Part shown: one piece after another, positions 1 to 7,768 of the stretch
Layout: each line of letters starts with the position of its first letter
Numbering within the stretch: the first letter of the stretch is position 1
Source: Bacteroidales bacterium
GTDB lineage: Bacteria; Bacteroidota; Bacteroidia; Bacteroidales; UBA932
DNA: 64,000 nt
Assembly (NCBI GenBank): GCA_024402135.1
Contig: JAKSJN010000004.1
Location: 124,001-188,000, forward strand
Reading direction: 5' to 3'
Program-made: the position numbers and the translations under genes
Notes under the pieces: generated by a model
Told to the model about the DNA's origin: nothing
What the model saw: the letters and a program-made list of their open reading frames with translations, nothing else
Databases searched by the model: none

Positions 1-2
1 CT

Positions 3-401
3 CTTGAGGTAATGATCTTCAGACGTTTTTCAGATCAGGATTATGTCAACGAACAGATTTATGAGTGGCAGATGGCCTGCTATATGATGTGGAAGGATCC
101 GTCAAATGTCATGTACTGTCTCTTTCAGCGTGAGCGCCTGAAGCCTGGTTCGCATATTACTGAAGGTATCGCGGAGGCGGCGGTCCTGTTTGCCAATACT
201 TCCGGAGATGCCTCCATGGTGCAGCAGGTCGCGGAGATGCTGTCAGGACATCAGGCTACACTCAAGCGCTTCAACAGTTTCAGCAATGCAATGAACATGG
301 TCAAGGATCCCGCAGCGCCTGGTATCAGGGAAAGATTCATTTCTCAGTCAGGCAGGTCCTACTGGTTCTATTCGGTTTTTAACGAGATGGTGGCTTTATG
401 A
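3..401 (+). CDS. C-terminal end of a large protein, possibly DUF6057 family (5' end outside window)
   Basis: The frame is open to the left edge: in-frame codons Leu-Glu-Val precede the first Met at 12, so this is the C-terminal part of a longer protein. About 130 residues are visible. They are rich in aromatics and helix-forming residues, with no signal or membrane segment in this part. It ends in an ATGA overlap with the next gene (398-401), which implies translational coupling. The pairing of a large membrane or TPR-like protein of the DUF6057 type with a PD40 lipoprotein is a Bacteroidales arrangement I recall, and the family assignment rests on that context only. The partial open frame is certain; the identity is tentative. 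Confidence 0.6.
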   Translation, partial: LEVMIFRRFSDQDYVNEQIYEWQMACYMMWKDPSNVMYCLFQRERLKPGSHITEGIAEAAVLFANTSGDASMVQQVAEMLSGHQATLKRFNSFSNAMNMVKDPAAPGIRERFISQSGRSYWFYSVFNEMVAL

Positions 402-1888
402 TGAAAGACAGAATAATCCTGGCGATGATTGCAGGAATGATGATTTCCTGCACGGGCAATGCATACAAAAATGCGGAGAGGACATCAAGCACTGCCCATA
501 TCTATCCTGACTATGCAGAGACTGTCGTACCTGTCAATATCGCTCCGCTGAATTTCGACATCCTGGATAGCTCCCAGTCAAGCGTGGTGGAGGTTTCCGG
601 CAAGTCTGGAAAACTTGTCCTCAAAGGTCCAAGAGTAAGAATTCCGATAAGGAAATGGAAGCGGATCCTTCAGGAGAACGCCGGCGGAGATATCCATGTC
701 AAGATTTTTCTTAAAGAAAATGGAAAGTGGACGGCCTGTGAACCATTCACTATCGGCGTGGCAGAGGAGGAGATTGACGGCTACCTCACATACAGACTTA
801 TCGAGCCCGGCTATTCCAGCTACGGTTTCCTCACTCTCAGGCAGAGAGACATAAGATCATTTGAAGAGCGTGACCTGTATAACAATAACCTTATAAAAGG
901 AAGAATGGAGGGACAGTGCATCAACTGCCACTCTTTCCAGAACTACAGGACGGATAATTTCCAGTTCCATGCCCGTCATAATGAGGGAGGAACCATGGTC
1001 TTCACCGGAAAGGAGGGAAAACGGCTTGATTTCAAGACAGGAGACCTTTTGTCGGGGGCGGTGTATCCATCATGGCACCCGCAGCAGAACCTGATTGCAT
1101 ATTCAGTGAACACCACGCTCCAGCTGTTTTATTCGCATGGAATCCAGAAGACAGAAGTCTATGACGGATCCTCGGATCTTGTGCTCTATGATGTTGAAAG
1201 CAATGATGTGAGTTATATCGTTCATGACAGTCTGAGCATGGAAACGTTCCCGTATTGGTCTGCTGACGGAAAGACTCTTTATTATGCAGCGGCATACCTT
1301 CCGGATTTCGGAGCGGACGCCTCATCGGACACAAAACTGATGACCGACAGTATCCGCTACAACATATGGTCAATCGGTTTCGATCCTTCGACCAGGAGGT
1401 TCGGTACCCCCGAACTGATTTTCGATGCTGTCTCAGACAGTCTCAGCGCAGTTACTCCGAGACCTTCTCCGGATGGACGGTATCTGCTCAGCGGAGTCGG
1501 AGACCACGGCTCCTTCCATATCTGGAATGAATCTTCGGATATCTACCTGACGGATCTCCAGAGCGGTGAGACACGTCCTCTGGACGAGATAAATTCCGAG
1601 AGAGCGGACAGTTTCAAATCATGGTCATCGAACTCAAGGTGGATCGCTTTCACTTCGAGACGTGAGGACGGTAACTATTCGAGAATATACATAGCGTATT
1701 TCGGGAAGGACGGCAAGGCCGGCAAGCCATTCCTGCTTCCACAGAAGGACCCGCAGCAGAACAAGAGGTTCTTCAGGTCATACAATGTTCCTGAGTTCAC
1801 CGTCGAGAAGATCAAGTGGACCCCCAAGCAGATTGAAAAGGTGGTCCTGTCGGAGCCGGTACATACCCGGCAGGTCGATCCCAGATAG
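398..1888 (+). CDS. CXXCH-containing lipoprotein with TolB/PD40-type beta-propeller
   Basis: This is a 496-residue protein with a lipoprotein signal: a hydrophobic stretch ends in Met-Ile-Ser-Cys, putting the lipidated Cys at residue 18. It is therefore expected on an envelope membrane. A CINCH motif at residues 174-178 is a canonical covalent haem c site (CXXCH). The C-terminal two thirds carries PD40/WD40-like strands (for example YPSWHPQQNLIAYS, FPYWSADGKTLYY, PRPSPDGRYLLSG and FKSWSSNSRWIAFTS), as in TolB-type propellers. It overlaps the upstream gene by four bases and is followed by a hairpin at 1924-1955. Homologues are usually annotated as TolB-like or cytochrome-related; the substrate is unknown. 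Haem attachment is inferred from the motif alone, and one site with a propeller does not prove electron transfer. Confidence 0.8.
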   Translation: MMKDRIILAMIAGMMISCTGNAYKNAERTSSTAHIYPDYAETVVPVNIAPLNFDILDSSQSSVVEVSGKSGKLVLKGPRVRIPIRKWKRILQENAGGDIHVKIFLKENGKWTACEPFTIGVAEEEIDGYLTYRLIEPGYSSYGFLTLRQRDIRSFEERDLYNNNLIKGRMEGQCINCHSFQNYRTDNFQFHARHNEGGTMVFTGKEGKRLDFKTGDLLSGAVYPSWHPQQNLIAYSVNTTLQLFYSHGIQKTEVYDGSSDLVLYDVESNDVSYIVHDSLSMETFPYWSADGKTLYYAAAYLPDFGADASSDTKLMTDSIRYNIWSIGFDPSTRRFGTPELIFDAVSDSLSAVTPRPSPDGRYLLSGVGDHGSFHIWNESSDIYLTDLQSGETRPLDEINSERADSFKSWSSNSRWIAFTSRREDGNYSRIYIAYFGKDGKAGKPFLLPQKDPQQNKRFFRSYNVPEFTVEKIKWTPKQIEKVVLSEPVHTRQVDPR

Positions 1889-1923
1889 GTGCAAGACCCT
1901 CAGAATCCATCGTATACAAAAGA

Positions 1924-1955
1924 AAGAAGGCGCCCTTCCCCAAAGACGCCTTCTT
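1924..1955 (+). terminator. hairpin terminator after the PD40 lipoprotein gene
   Basis: A 9-bp perfect stem (AAGAAGGCG at 1924-1932 with CGCCTTCTT at 1947-1955) and a 14-nt loop lie 35 bp after the stop codon. There is no strong T-run after it, so termination may be incomplete or Rho-assisted. Confidence 0.6.
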
Positions 1956-2188
1956 GTATATAAAACGAACTTAACAAATAGACACGAAAAAGATTCTTCC
2001 GTTGTCTGATGCAAAGGTAGAAAGGTTTTTGATATTTGCAAAATGTTTTAGCATTTTTTTAAAACGATTTTTGAGTTTTATGTTAAAACCGAATATTTCA
2101 AAAATGCTTACAAATTGTAAGTTGCCCATTTTTCAATGCAATGCAGGTTTTTTGGGTTTTCAAAGCGGAGACTGTCGTGGAATTTTAG
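1956..2188. other. AT-rich intergenic stretch without a gene
   Basis: Between the terminator hairpin and the FKBP promoter the sequence is strongly AT-rich, with many T and A homopolymers. Short open frames exist but have no family resemblance, and their codon use differs from the neighbours. I see no RNA gene here. Confidence 0.6.
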
Positions 2189-2196
2189 TATATTTG
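2189..2196 (+). promoter_or_regulatory. -7 box of the FKBP lipoprotein promoter
   Basis: TATATTTG matches the Bacteroidetes -7 consensus TAnnTTTG exactly and lies 48 bp before the start codon. No clear -33 TTTG was found at the usual spacing. The predicted leader is A-rich and contains a tandem 13-bp repeat. Confidence 0.6.
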
Positions 2197-2209
2197 CGGT
2201 TTGAACCAT

Positions 2210-2235
2210 GAAACAATAAAAAGAAACAATAAAAA
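2210..2235 (+). repeat. two tandem copies of a 13-bp A-rich unit in the FKBP leader
   Basis: GAAACAATAAAAA occurs at 2210-2222 and again at 2223-2235, directly before a third partial GAAAA and the start codon at 2245. A-rich leaders favour initiation in Bacteroidetes, which rarely use Shine-Dalgarno pairing. A three-codon frame (ATG AAA CAA TAA at 2208) overlaps the first copy. Confidence 0.7.
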
Positions 2236-2244
2236 GAAAAGACA

Positions 2245-3003
2245 ATGAAAGTAAGAAAAATGATTCTTGCAGGCCTCATGGGTCTCGCAGTCATCGCTTG
2301 CCAGCAGACTCCTGCAGGCGGTCAGGATGGTGCTTCACAGGCAGCCAAGGCACTCCTTCCTTCAAAGGCATCAGTTGATTCCGTAAGTTACCTCCTCGGT
2401 GTTAACTTCGGTTCAATGATCAAGGGTAACGGTTTCGGCGACCTCAACTTCAAGGAGATGGAGAAGGGTATCGTCGATTTCATCAAGGCTGAGGGCAATC
2501 CTTACGACGAGACATTCGGTGCTCAGTTCAAGATTGATCCTAACAACATGAACATGATCATCAATACCTATCTCGAGAAGATGACTGCATATTCAGTGGC
2601 AGTAAACACCGAGAAGGAGAACAAGTTCTTCGAGGAAAACAAGAAAAAGGCAAACGTACAGGAGACCGAGTCTGGTCTTCAGTATGAGATCATCGTTGAG
2701 GGTGACATGAGCAAGAAGGCTACTTCTCCAGCTGATACCGTAGTTGTGCGTTACAAGGGAACTCTCCTTGACGGTACCGTATTCGATGAGGTTGCTCCAG
2801 AGATGGATCCTATCGATCTTCCACTCAACAGAGTCATTCCAGGTTGGACCGAGGGTCTCCAGCTCGTAGGCGAGGGTGGCCTTGTAAAGCTTTACATCCC
2901 TTCACGTCTCGGTTATGGCGAGAGAGGAACCCAGGGCATCGAGCCTAACTCAACTCTCATCTTCGACGTTGAGGTTGTAGAGGTAAAGCCTTACGCTGAG
3001 TAA
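2245..3003 (+). CDS. FKBP-type peptidyl-prolyl cis-trans isomerase, lipoprotein
   Basis: This 252-residue protein probably catalyses proline isomerisation during folding of envelope proteins. The N-terminus is a lipoprotein signal with the lipobox Cys at residue 19. Residues about 45-130 resemble the FKBP N-terminal dimerisation domain. Residues about 160-250 are a catalytic FKBP domain, with the VVRYKGTLLDGTVFDE and IPGWTEGLQLVGEGG stretches and the YGERG...IEPNSTLIFDVEV end. Codon use is strongly biased, as expected for a well-expressed gene. It has its own promoter at 2189 and lies 26 bp upstream of the DUF3127 gene, so the two are probably cotranscribed up to the terminator at 3477. Confidence 0.93.
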   Translation: MKVRKMILAGLMGLAVIACQQTPAGGQDGASQAAKALLPSKASVDSVSYLLGVNFGSMIKGNGFGDLNFKEMEKGIVDFIKAEGNPYDETFGAQFKIDPNNMNMIINTYLEKMTAYSVAVNTEKENKFFEENKKKANVQETESGLQYEIIVEGDMSKKATSPADTVVVRYKGTLLDGTVFDEVAPEMDPIDLPLNRVIPGWTEGLQLVGEGGLVKLYIPSRLGYGERGTQGIEPNSTLIFDVEVVEVKPYAE

Positions 3004-3029
3004 TAAGAACCACATAATACACTGAAGCT

Positions 3030-3449
3030 ATGCCAAATTTGGAATTAGAGGGAAAGATCAAGGCGGTGCTTCCCCAGCAGAGCGGAGAATCCGCAAGAGG
3101 TGCATGGGTCCGTCAGGACTTCGTGATCGAGTATCAGGATGGAAACTTCCCTGCAGAGGCTTGTTTCTCTGCATGGGGTCAGGACAGGGTCAACGAGCTC
3201 AACTCGTTCGGTCTTGGCGCCAGTGTGAAGGTCCAGTTCAATGTGCGCGCACGTGAATACCAGGGACGCTGGTACAATGACCTCAGGCCATGGCGCATCT
3301 CGGCTGCCACAGGCCAGCCAGCAGCATCGGCTCCAGTCGTTGCTGCAGCCGCTCCAGCCGCTCCAGCCGCTGCCCAGGCAGTGACTCCGCAGCCAGCTCC
3401 AGCAGGACCAGTTGCAATGGAACTTGATAACGACGACCTGCCGTTCTAG
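3030..3449 (+). CDS. DUF3127 protein with an SSB-like acidic C-terminal tip
   Basis: The first ~92 of 139 residues form a DUF3127 domain (start LELEGKIKAVLP, then VRQDFVIEYQDGNFPAEA and YQGRWYNDLRPWRI). By its strand pattern this looks like a small OB-type barrel. An Ala/Pro/Gln linker of about 37 residues follows, and the protein ends in MELDNDDLPF. That layout (domain, disordered linker, acidic tail ending Pro-Phe) copies single-stranded DNA-binding protein, whose tail recruits repair and replication enzymes. The domain call is firm. A role in DNA metabolism is inferred from the tail and predicted fold only. A strong terminator follows directly. Confidence 0.85.
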   Translation: MPNLELEGKIKAVLPQQSGESARGAWVRQDFVIEYQDGNFPAEACFSAWGQDRVNELNSFGLGASVKVQFNVRAREYQGRWYNDLRPWRISAATGQPAASAPVVAAAAPAAPAAAQAVTPQPAPAGPVAMELDNDDLPF

Positions 3450-3476
3450 TTTCAGCACTTGACCGATAGACACGCA

Positions 3477-3505
3477 AGGAGACCGGGTGACCGGTCTCCT
3501 TTTTT
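3477..3505 (+). terminator. strong intrinsic terminator
   Basis: A perfect 10-bp stem (AGGAGACCGG / CCGGTCTCCT), a GTGA tetraloop (3487-3490) and a run of T at 3500-3505. It closes the FKBP-DUF3127 unit. Read from the minus strand it lacks a T-run. Confidence 0.92.
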
Positions 3506-3539
3506 AACATGTAGTGCGCGGGACTTGACCCTGGCGTCA

Positions 3540-4382
3540 TTATCTCTTGCTGATGGCTTCCAGTACCAGAGGGATTTCCCTGTGCCAGTAGGCTGAGTTG
3601 TGAGTGCCTTCTCCGAAGCGGAACTCGGCATTGACTCCGAGCTGGAGGCAGCGCTTCATGAACATCATCGAGGCGTCGAACATAGGATCCGATGTACCGC
3701 AGGTGACGAGGATGAACTTGCCGTCGGTGTTCTTGAGTTTCTCGATGTTGTGGACTGCCGAGTTGCGGTGCCATTCCATGTTGGTTCCGTCGGCATAATC
3801 GCCCAGCATGCGCCCTATGCTTGGACGGCCGCTCATGGTCTGGATGAGTTCCAGAGTGCCGCTTACGCTGACTGCGCCGTCAAACAGTTCGGGATGCTCC
3901 TCAAACAGGGTCATGGCTCCGTGCCCGCCCATGCTGAGTCCGCAGAGATAGGTCTTTGCCTTGTCGATCGCGTATTGTCCGGCAATTGCCGGCATGAGCA
4001 TACTGAAGAAATAGCTGCGGTACTGCGGTCCGTGAGGGTCGGTGGAGTTCAGGTACCACATGTCCTTGTGTGCGTTGAGGTGGACGATGACAAGACCAAG
4101 CCGTGAAGCTTCCCCGGCAGTGCCGTAGTGGGCGAGGTAGGTGGCCGGCGATGCATCCAGGCCATGAAGCAGATAGACGGTCTTGTAGCTCTTTGCTGAA
4201 TCATAATCCTGCGGCAATGCGACATAGATGGTATCTGCAACACCCAGCATGGTTATGGCTTCCGGGATGATGACACGCTGTACATTGGCCCCGTATTCAG
4301 GAGCGCTGTCGATCTTGACGGCAGCGTCCAGTGCATGGATTCCGGCAACGATGGCAGCAATGATGCAGATGATTCTTTTCAT
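3540..4382 (-). CDS. secreted putative esterase (alpha/beta hydrolase, PF00756 type)
   Basis: A 280-residue alpha/beta hydrolase with an N-terminal signal peptide (about residues 1-20), so periplasmic or secreted. The nucleophile elbow is GLSMGG with Ser150. Asp232 (CGTSDPMF) and His261 (GTHNSAYW) complete a catalytic triad, and YLLHG near residue 71 is the oxyanion region. The family includes antigen 85, S-formylglutathione hydrolase and acetyl-xylan or feruloyl esterases; a carbohydrate esterase is plausible, but the substrate cannot be read from the sequence. It is the last gene of a minus-strand unit, 4 bp after miaA. Confidence 0.85.
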   Translation of the reverse strand: MKRIICIIAAIVAGIHALDAAVKIDSAPEYGANVQRVIIPEAITMLGVADTIYVALPQDYDSAKSYKTVYLLHGLDASPATYLAHYGTAGEASRLGLVIVHLNAHKDMWYLNSTDPHGPQYRSYFFSMLMPAIAGQYAIDKAKTYLCGLSMGGHGAMTLFEEHPELFDGAVSVSGTLELIQTMSGRPSIGRMLGDYADGTNMEWHRNSAVHNIEKLKNTDGKFILVTCGTSDPMFDASMMFMKRCLQLGVNAEFRFGEGTHNSAYWHREIPLVLEAISKR

Positions 4383-4386
4383 GATC

Positions 4387-5247
4387 CTATAGGTCTATCC
4401 AGTTTACTGAAGGGTCGCGTCGCCACCATGTCAGCTGGCGCTTGGCGTAATGTCTTGTGTTGCGCTGTATCAGCGATACGGCCTCGTCCAGGGATGTCTT
4501 GCCATCGAAATAATCGAAGATTTCCCTGTAGCCGACGGTCTTCAGCGGTGTGAGGTCACGATATTTTTCAAGCGAACGGACTTCGTCCAGCAGACCCTGG
4601 TCCATCATCTGGACCACTCTGCGGTCTATCCTGTCATACAGCACTTCGCGCGGTCTGTTGAGGCCGATCAGCTCTATGCCAAAATCGCGCCGCGCACCCT
4701 GGCTGCGTTTGAATGATGAGTATGTCCGTCCCGTGGTCTTGCATATCTCGACTGCGCGGAACAGCCGCTGCGTGTTGGAAAGATCCATCACGGCGTACGC
4801 TTCAGGGTCAAGCCGCTGAAGTTCCGACCGCAGCCATTCCTGCCCTTTCTCGTCGGCTTCGGCCTTGAGCTCGGCGCGCCGGTCCATGTCCGCGGTAGGC
4901 ACGTCTGACAGACTGTTGCAGACTGCGTCTATGTAGAACATCGACCCGCCGCTCATGACAAGCGTCTCGTGACCTTCGTTGAACAGGCGCCCGATCAGTT
5001 CAAGGGCTTCTGTCTCGTAGATGCCGGCTGTGTAGTAGTCGGTCACCGAATTGGTCTGAATGAAATAATGCTTCACGGCGGCTAGCTGTGAAGCATCAGG
5101 GACGGCTGTCCCAATGGTCATTTCCTTGAATATCTGGCGGGAGTCGCAGGATATGACAGGCGAACCGTACCTGAGGGCAAGGTCAATGCTGTAGTCGGTC
5201 TTGCCGACAGCTGTAGGTCCCAGCACTATGACCAGCCTGCGTCCCAT
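4387..5247 (-). CDS. miaA: tRNA dimethylallyltransferase
   Basis: MiaA transfers a dimethylallyl group to N6 of A37 in tRNAs that read UNN codons. The 286-residue length is typical. The P-loop GPTAVGKT is at residues 10-17, followed by the family stretch PVISCDSRQIFKEMTIGTA. VMSGGSMFYIDAV matches the usual VGGTGLY block, and TVGYREIFDYFDG matches the C-terminal IGY-E block. It lies 11 bp downstream of the PRiA4b-like gene and 4 bp upstream of the esterase, in one minus-strand operon. Confidence 0.96.
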   Translation of the reverse strand: MGRRLVIVLGPTAVGKTDYSIDLALRYGSPVISCDSRQIFKEMTIGTAVPDASQLAAVKHYFIQTNSVTDYYTAGIYETEALELIGRLFNEGHETLVMSGGSMFYIDAVCNSLSDVPTADMDRRAELKAEADEKGQEWLRSELQRLDPEAYAVMDLSNTQRLFRAVEICKTTGRTYSSFKRSQGARRDFGIELIGLNRPREVLYDRIDRRVVQMMDQGLLDEVRSLEKYRDLTPLKTVGYREIFDYFDGKTSLDEAVSLIQRNTRHYAKRQLTWWRRDPSVNWIDL

Positions 5248-5258
5248 GATGGCATGGA

Positions 5259-5918
5259 CTAGAGAGGCAGTTCCTCGCTGCCGTCGTAGATCTCCATTCC
5301 GTCGAGGCTGTCTTCCTCCTCCTCTTCCTCCTCCTCTTCGAAGAAGTCGTCGCCATCCATATCCTCGTCCTCGTCATCGCCGAGCTCCTCATCACCGCCT
5401 TCGTCGTCGCCTGCAATCGCGCTGAGGAGGCCTGCGAGACCGCCGCCGCCCTTCTTGCTGCGGGCCTTGTCACTCTCGCTAGGGAGGTGACGCTGCTCGT
5501 CAGGAAGGTCCTCGAATGCCACGTATCCGTTCTCGAATTCGATAGGGTTAGGACCCTTCACGTCGGTAAGGGTAGGGTTGAGTACTGATGACTTCTCCTC
5601 TTTTTCCTCGAGTGTCACGTTCACGCTCTTCTTGTTGGTTGTGTCATAGAAGTATGTGAATGACTTGATTCCCTTGGCCACGGCCTGGGCGATGGTCACT
5701 TCGTCGACGGTGCCTGCTCCAAGATCGACCTGGCTGTATCGTGCAACCACGTTGCCGTTAGCGTCCAGACCCTTGAAAAGCATCATCTGGTCCAATGGGA
5801 ACTCCATGTCGGTTCTCATCTGCTTATGGAAGGAGTAAAGGCTGTTGATGCCGTTCACTTTGTATACTCTGTAAAATCCCTTGATGCCGGTAAGGGTGAC
5901 CCTGAAGGTGTATACCAT
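5259..5918 (-). CDS. PRiA4b ORF-3-like (IS1096 TnpR-like passenger) protein with acidic tail
   Basis: In this 219-residue protein the first ~130 residues match the plasmid pRiA4b ORF-3-like family, a beta-rich domain common beside miaA in Bacteroidales. The function is unknown; despite names such as TnpR passenger there is no transposase here. The C-terminal third is extremely acidic, with a run of Glu and Asp (about residues 170-205) after a Gly-rich segment. A divergent promoter pair separates it from yigZ. It heads the operon with miaA and the esterase. Confidence 0.75.
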   Translation of the reverse strand: MVYTFRVTLTGIKGFYRVYKVNGINSLYSFHKQMRTDMEFPLDQMMLFKGLDANGNVVARYSQVDLGAGTVDEVTIAQAVAKGIKSFTYFYDTTNKKSVNVTLEEKEEKSSVLNPTLTDVKGPNPIEFENGYVAFEDLPDEQRHLPSESDKARSKKGGGGLAGLLSAIAGDDEGGDEELGDDEDEDMDGDDFFEEEEEEEEEDSLDGMEIYDGSEELPL

Positions 5919-5940
5919 AATGAGGTAGTTTTGGTTTTGA

Positions 5941-5972
5941 TTGCAAAAATATAAAAATAATCACTAAATTTG
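5941..5972 (+). promoter_or_regulatory. yigZ promoter (TTG, 21 nt, TAAATTTG)
   Basis: TTG at 5941-5943 and TAAATTTG at 5965-5972 match the Bacteroidetes -33/-7 pattern. The predicted transcript start lies after the TTG codon at 5975, which supports ATG 5990 as the real start of yigZ. Confidence 0.65.
5944..5951 (-). promoter_or_regulatory. -7 box for the PRiA4b-like/miaA operon
   Basis: On the minus strand this reads TATTTTTG, matching TAnnTTTG, 26 bp before the start codon at 5918. It overlaps the -33 region of the divergent yigZ promoter, so the two may interfere. Confidence 0.55.
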
Positions 5973-5989
5973 AATTGATACTCACAACA

Positions 5990-6601
5990 ATGATGATGGT
6001 CGAAGATACATACCGTTCCATCTCGGAGCCGTCTGAGGGACTTTTTAAGGATAACGGGAGCCGTTTCATCGCTCTCGCGTATCCGGTCGAGACCGAGGAC
6101 GAGATAAAGGCCATACTCGATACTGTCCGCAAGAAATACCATGATGCCCGTCATCACTGCTATGCCTACAGGCTCGGTCTGAAGGGCGACCGTTTCCGTG
6201 CCAACGACGACGGCGAACCGTCATCTTCGGCTGGCAGACCTATCCTTGGCCAGATCGATTCGATGGGGCTGAGCGACATCCTTGTTGTCGTGGTCCGCTA
6301 TTTCGGTGGAATCAAGCTGGGTATTCCGGGACTTATACGGGCATACAAGACCAGTACGTCGGATGCTCTGGAGTCTGCGGTGATTGTCGAAAAAATAGCC
6401 GGAAAGGACTTCTCCATACGTTTCCCATATCTTTCCATGAACTCGGTGATGAAGATAGTCAAGGATCTTGGCCTGGTGATGAAAAACCAGGATTTCGGTG
6501 TCGATTGTGCCATGGAGGTGCGTGTAAGGCTTGCGCAGGAGTCGTCTTTCATGGAGAAGATGTCCGACGTCGAAGGTGCTGAAGTCAAAGAACTGTTGTA
6601 A
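5990..6601 (+). CDS. YigZ/IMPACT family protein
   Basis: About 203 residues. The conserved IMPACT N-terminal core is present: GSRFIALAYPVETEDEI, HHCYAYRLG, DDGEPSSSAGRPIL and VVVRYFGGIKLG. The C-terminal half is the small DUF1949-type domain. Bacterial YigZ proteins are linked to translation or ribosome stress, but the exact reaction is not settled. I chose the ATG at 5990, because an upstream TTG at 5975 would fall between the -7 box and the transcript start. ATGs at 5993 and 5996 are equally possible. Confidence 0.9.
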   Translation: MMMVEDTYRSISEPSEGLFKDNGSRFIALAYPVETEDEIKAILDTVRKKYHDARHHCYAYRLGLKGDRFRANDDGEPSSSAGRPILGQIDSMGLSDILVVVVRYFGGIKLGIPGLIRAYKTSTSDALESAVIVEKIAGKDFSIRFPYLSMNSVMKIVKDLGLVMKNQDFGVDCAMEVRVRLAQESSFMEKMSDVEGAEVKELL

Positions 6602-6626
6602 TTCCGACAAAGATTTTGTACTTTTA
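6596..6626 (+). promoter_or_regulatory. probable promoter of serC operon
   Basis: TTG at 6596-6598, a 20-nt spacer, then TACTTTTA at 6619-6626, one mismatch from TAnnTTTG. A 64-nt A-rich leader without Shine-Dalgarno sequence follows before serC. Confidence 0.5.
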
Positions 6627-6689
6627 GTCCCCACTATCGAAACGAACTGAACAATAAATATACAATAAAACAAAACTTTAGTTAGAAAA

Positions 6690-7763
6690 ATGGCAAAGGT
6701 CCATGTATTCAACGCAGGTCCATGCATTCTTCCGCAGGCTGCATTAGATGCTTCAATCGAAGCTATCAAGGATTTCAAGGGTACCGGTGTTTCCCTCCTC
6801 TCGATATCTCATAGAACCAAGGAATGGGAGGCTACCATGAATGAGTGCCGTGCACTCTGGAAGGAGCTTCTCAACATTCCTGACGATTACGAAGTGATTT
6901 TCCTCGGCGGCGGTGCCAGCCTGGAATTCCTTTATGTGGCAATGAACTTCCTCGAGAAGAAGGCCGCATACCTCGACACAGGCGTATGGGCTCACAAGGC
7001 ACTCAAGGAGGCTCAGGGCCTCGGCGAAGCTTACGCAATCGCATGCTCAAAGGACAAGAACTATACATACATCCCTAAGGGTTACGAGATTCCATCGGAT
7101 CTCGACTATTTCCATATCACCACCAACAATACCATCTATGGTACCGAGATCAAGGAGGATATGGACTGTCCTGTCCCTCTCATCGCCGACATGTCGTCTG
7201 ACATTCTCAGCCGTCCTGTAGACGTCAGCAAGTACACCCTCATCTATGGTGGTGCACAGAAGAACGCAGGCCCTGCCGGCGTCATCTTCGCAATCATCAA
7301 GAAAGATGCTCTCGGCAAGGTCAGCCGCTATATTCCTACCATGCTCGACTACCGCACGCATATCGACAAGGAGTCCATGTTCAACACGCCTCCTGTGTTC
7401 TCGATCTTCGTGATGAACGAGACTCTCAAGTGGGTGAAGGCTCAGGGCGGTGTCGAGGCTGTCCACAAGATCAACCTCAAGAAGGCCGAGACTCTCTATA
7501 CCGAGATAGACCGCAATTCAATGTTTGTCGGAACCGCAGAGAAGGAGGACCGTTCAATCATGAATGTATGCTTCGTGATGGCCCCTGGCAAGGAGGATCT
7601 CCAGGATGAGTTCTTCGCGTTCGCAAAGGAACGTGGCATGATCGGTATCAAGGGACATCGCAGCGTAGGTGGTTTCCGTGCCTCTATCTATAATGCCTGC
7701 AGCCAGGAGGACGTCGATGCCCTCGTAGCTTGCATGCAGGAATTCGAGAACCTTCACAAGTAA
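6690..7763 (+). CDS. serC: phosphoserine aminotransferase
   Basis: SerC converts 3-phosphohydroxypyruvate and glutamate to phosphoserine, and can also serve pyridoxine synthesis. At 357 residues it is the normal family length. Recognisable blocks are FNAGPCILP at the start, [30 protein letters not shown], and the PLP-lysine region [12 protein letters not shown] (Lys in AQKN). The C-terminal [15 protein letters not shown] is also diagnostic. It is 5 bp upstream of serA, so two consecutive serine-pathway steps are cotranscribed. Codon use is strongly biased, suggesting high expression. Confidence 0.97.
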   Translation: MAKVHVFNAGPCILPQAALDASIEAIKDFKGTGVSLLSISHRTKEWEATMNECRALWKELLNIPDDYEVIFLGGGASLEFLYVAMNFLEKKAAYLDTGVWAHKALKEAQGLGEAYAIACSKDKNYTYIPKGYEIPSDLDYFHITTNNTIYGTEIKEDMDCPVPLIADMSSDILSRPVDVSKYTLIYGGAQKNAGPAGVIFAIIKKDALGKVSRYIPTMLDYRTHIDKESMFNTPPVFSIFVMNETLKWVKAQGGVEAVHKINLKKAETLYTEIDRNSMFVGTAEKEDRSIMNVCFVMAPGKEDLQDEFFAFAKERGMIGIKGHRSVGGFRASIYNACSQEDVDALVACMQEFENLHK

Positions 7764-7768
7764 CAGAC

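Noticed and set aside
5259..5918. Transposon-associated gene (because the family name mentions IS1096 and TnpR).
   Set aside because: There is no transposase, inverted repeat or target duplication. The gene sits in a stable miaA operon.
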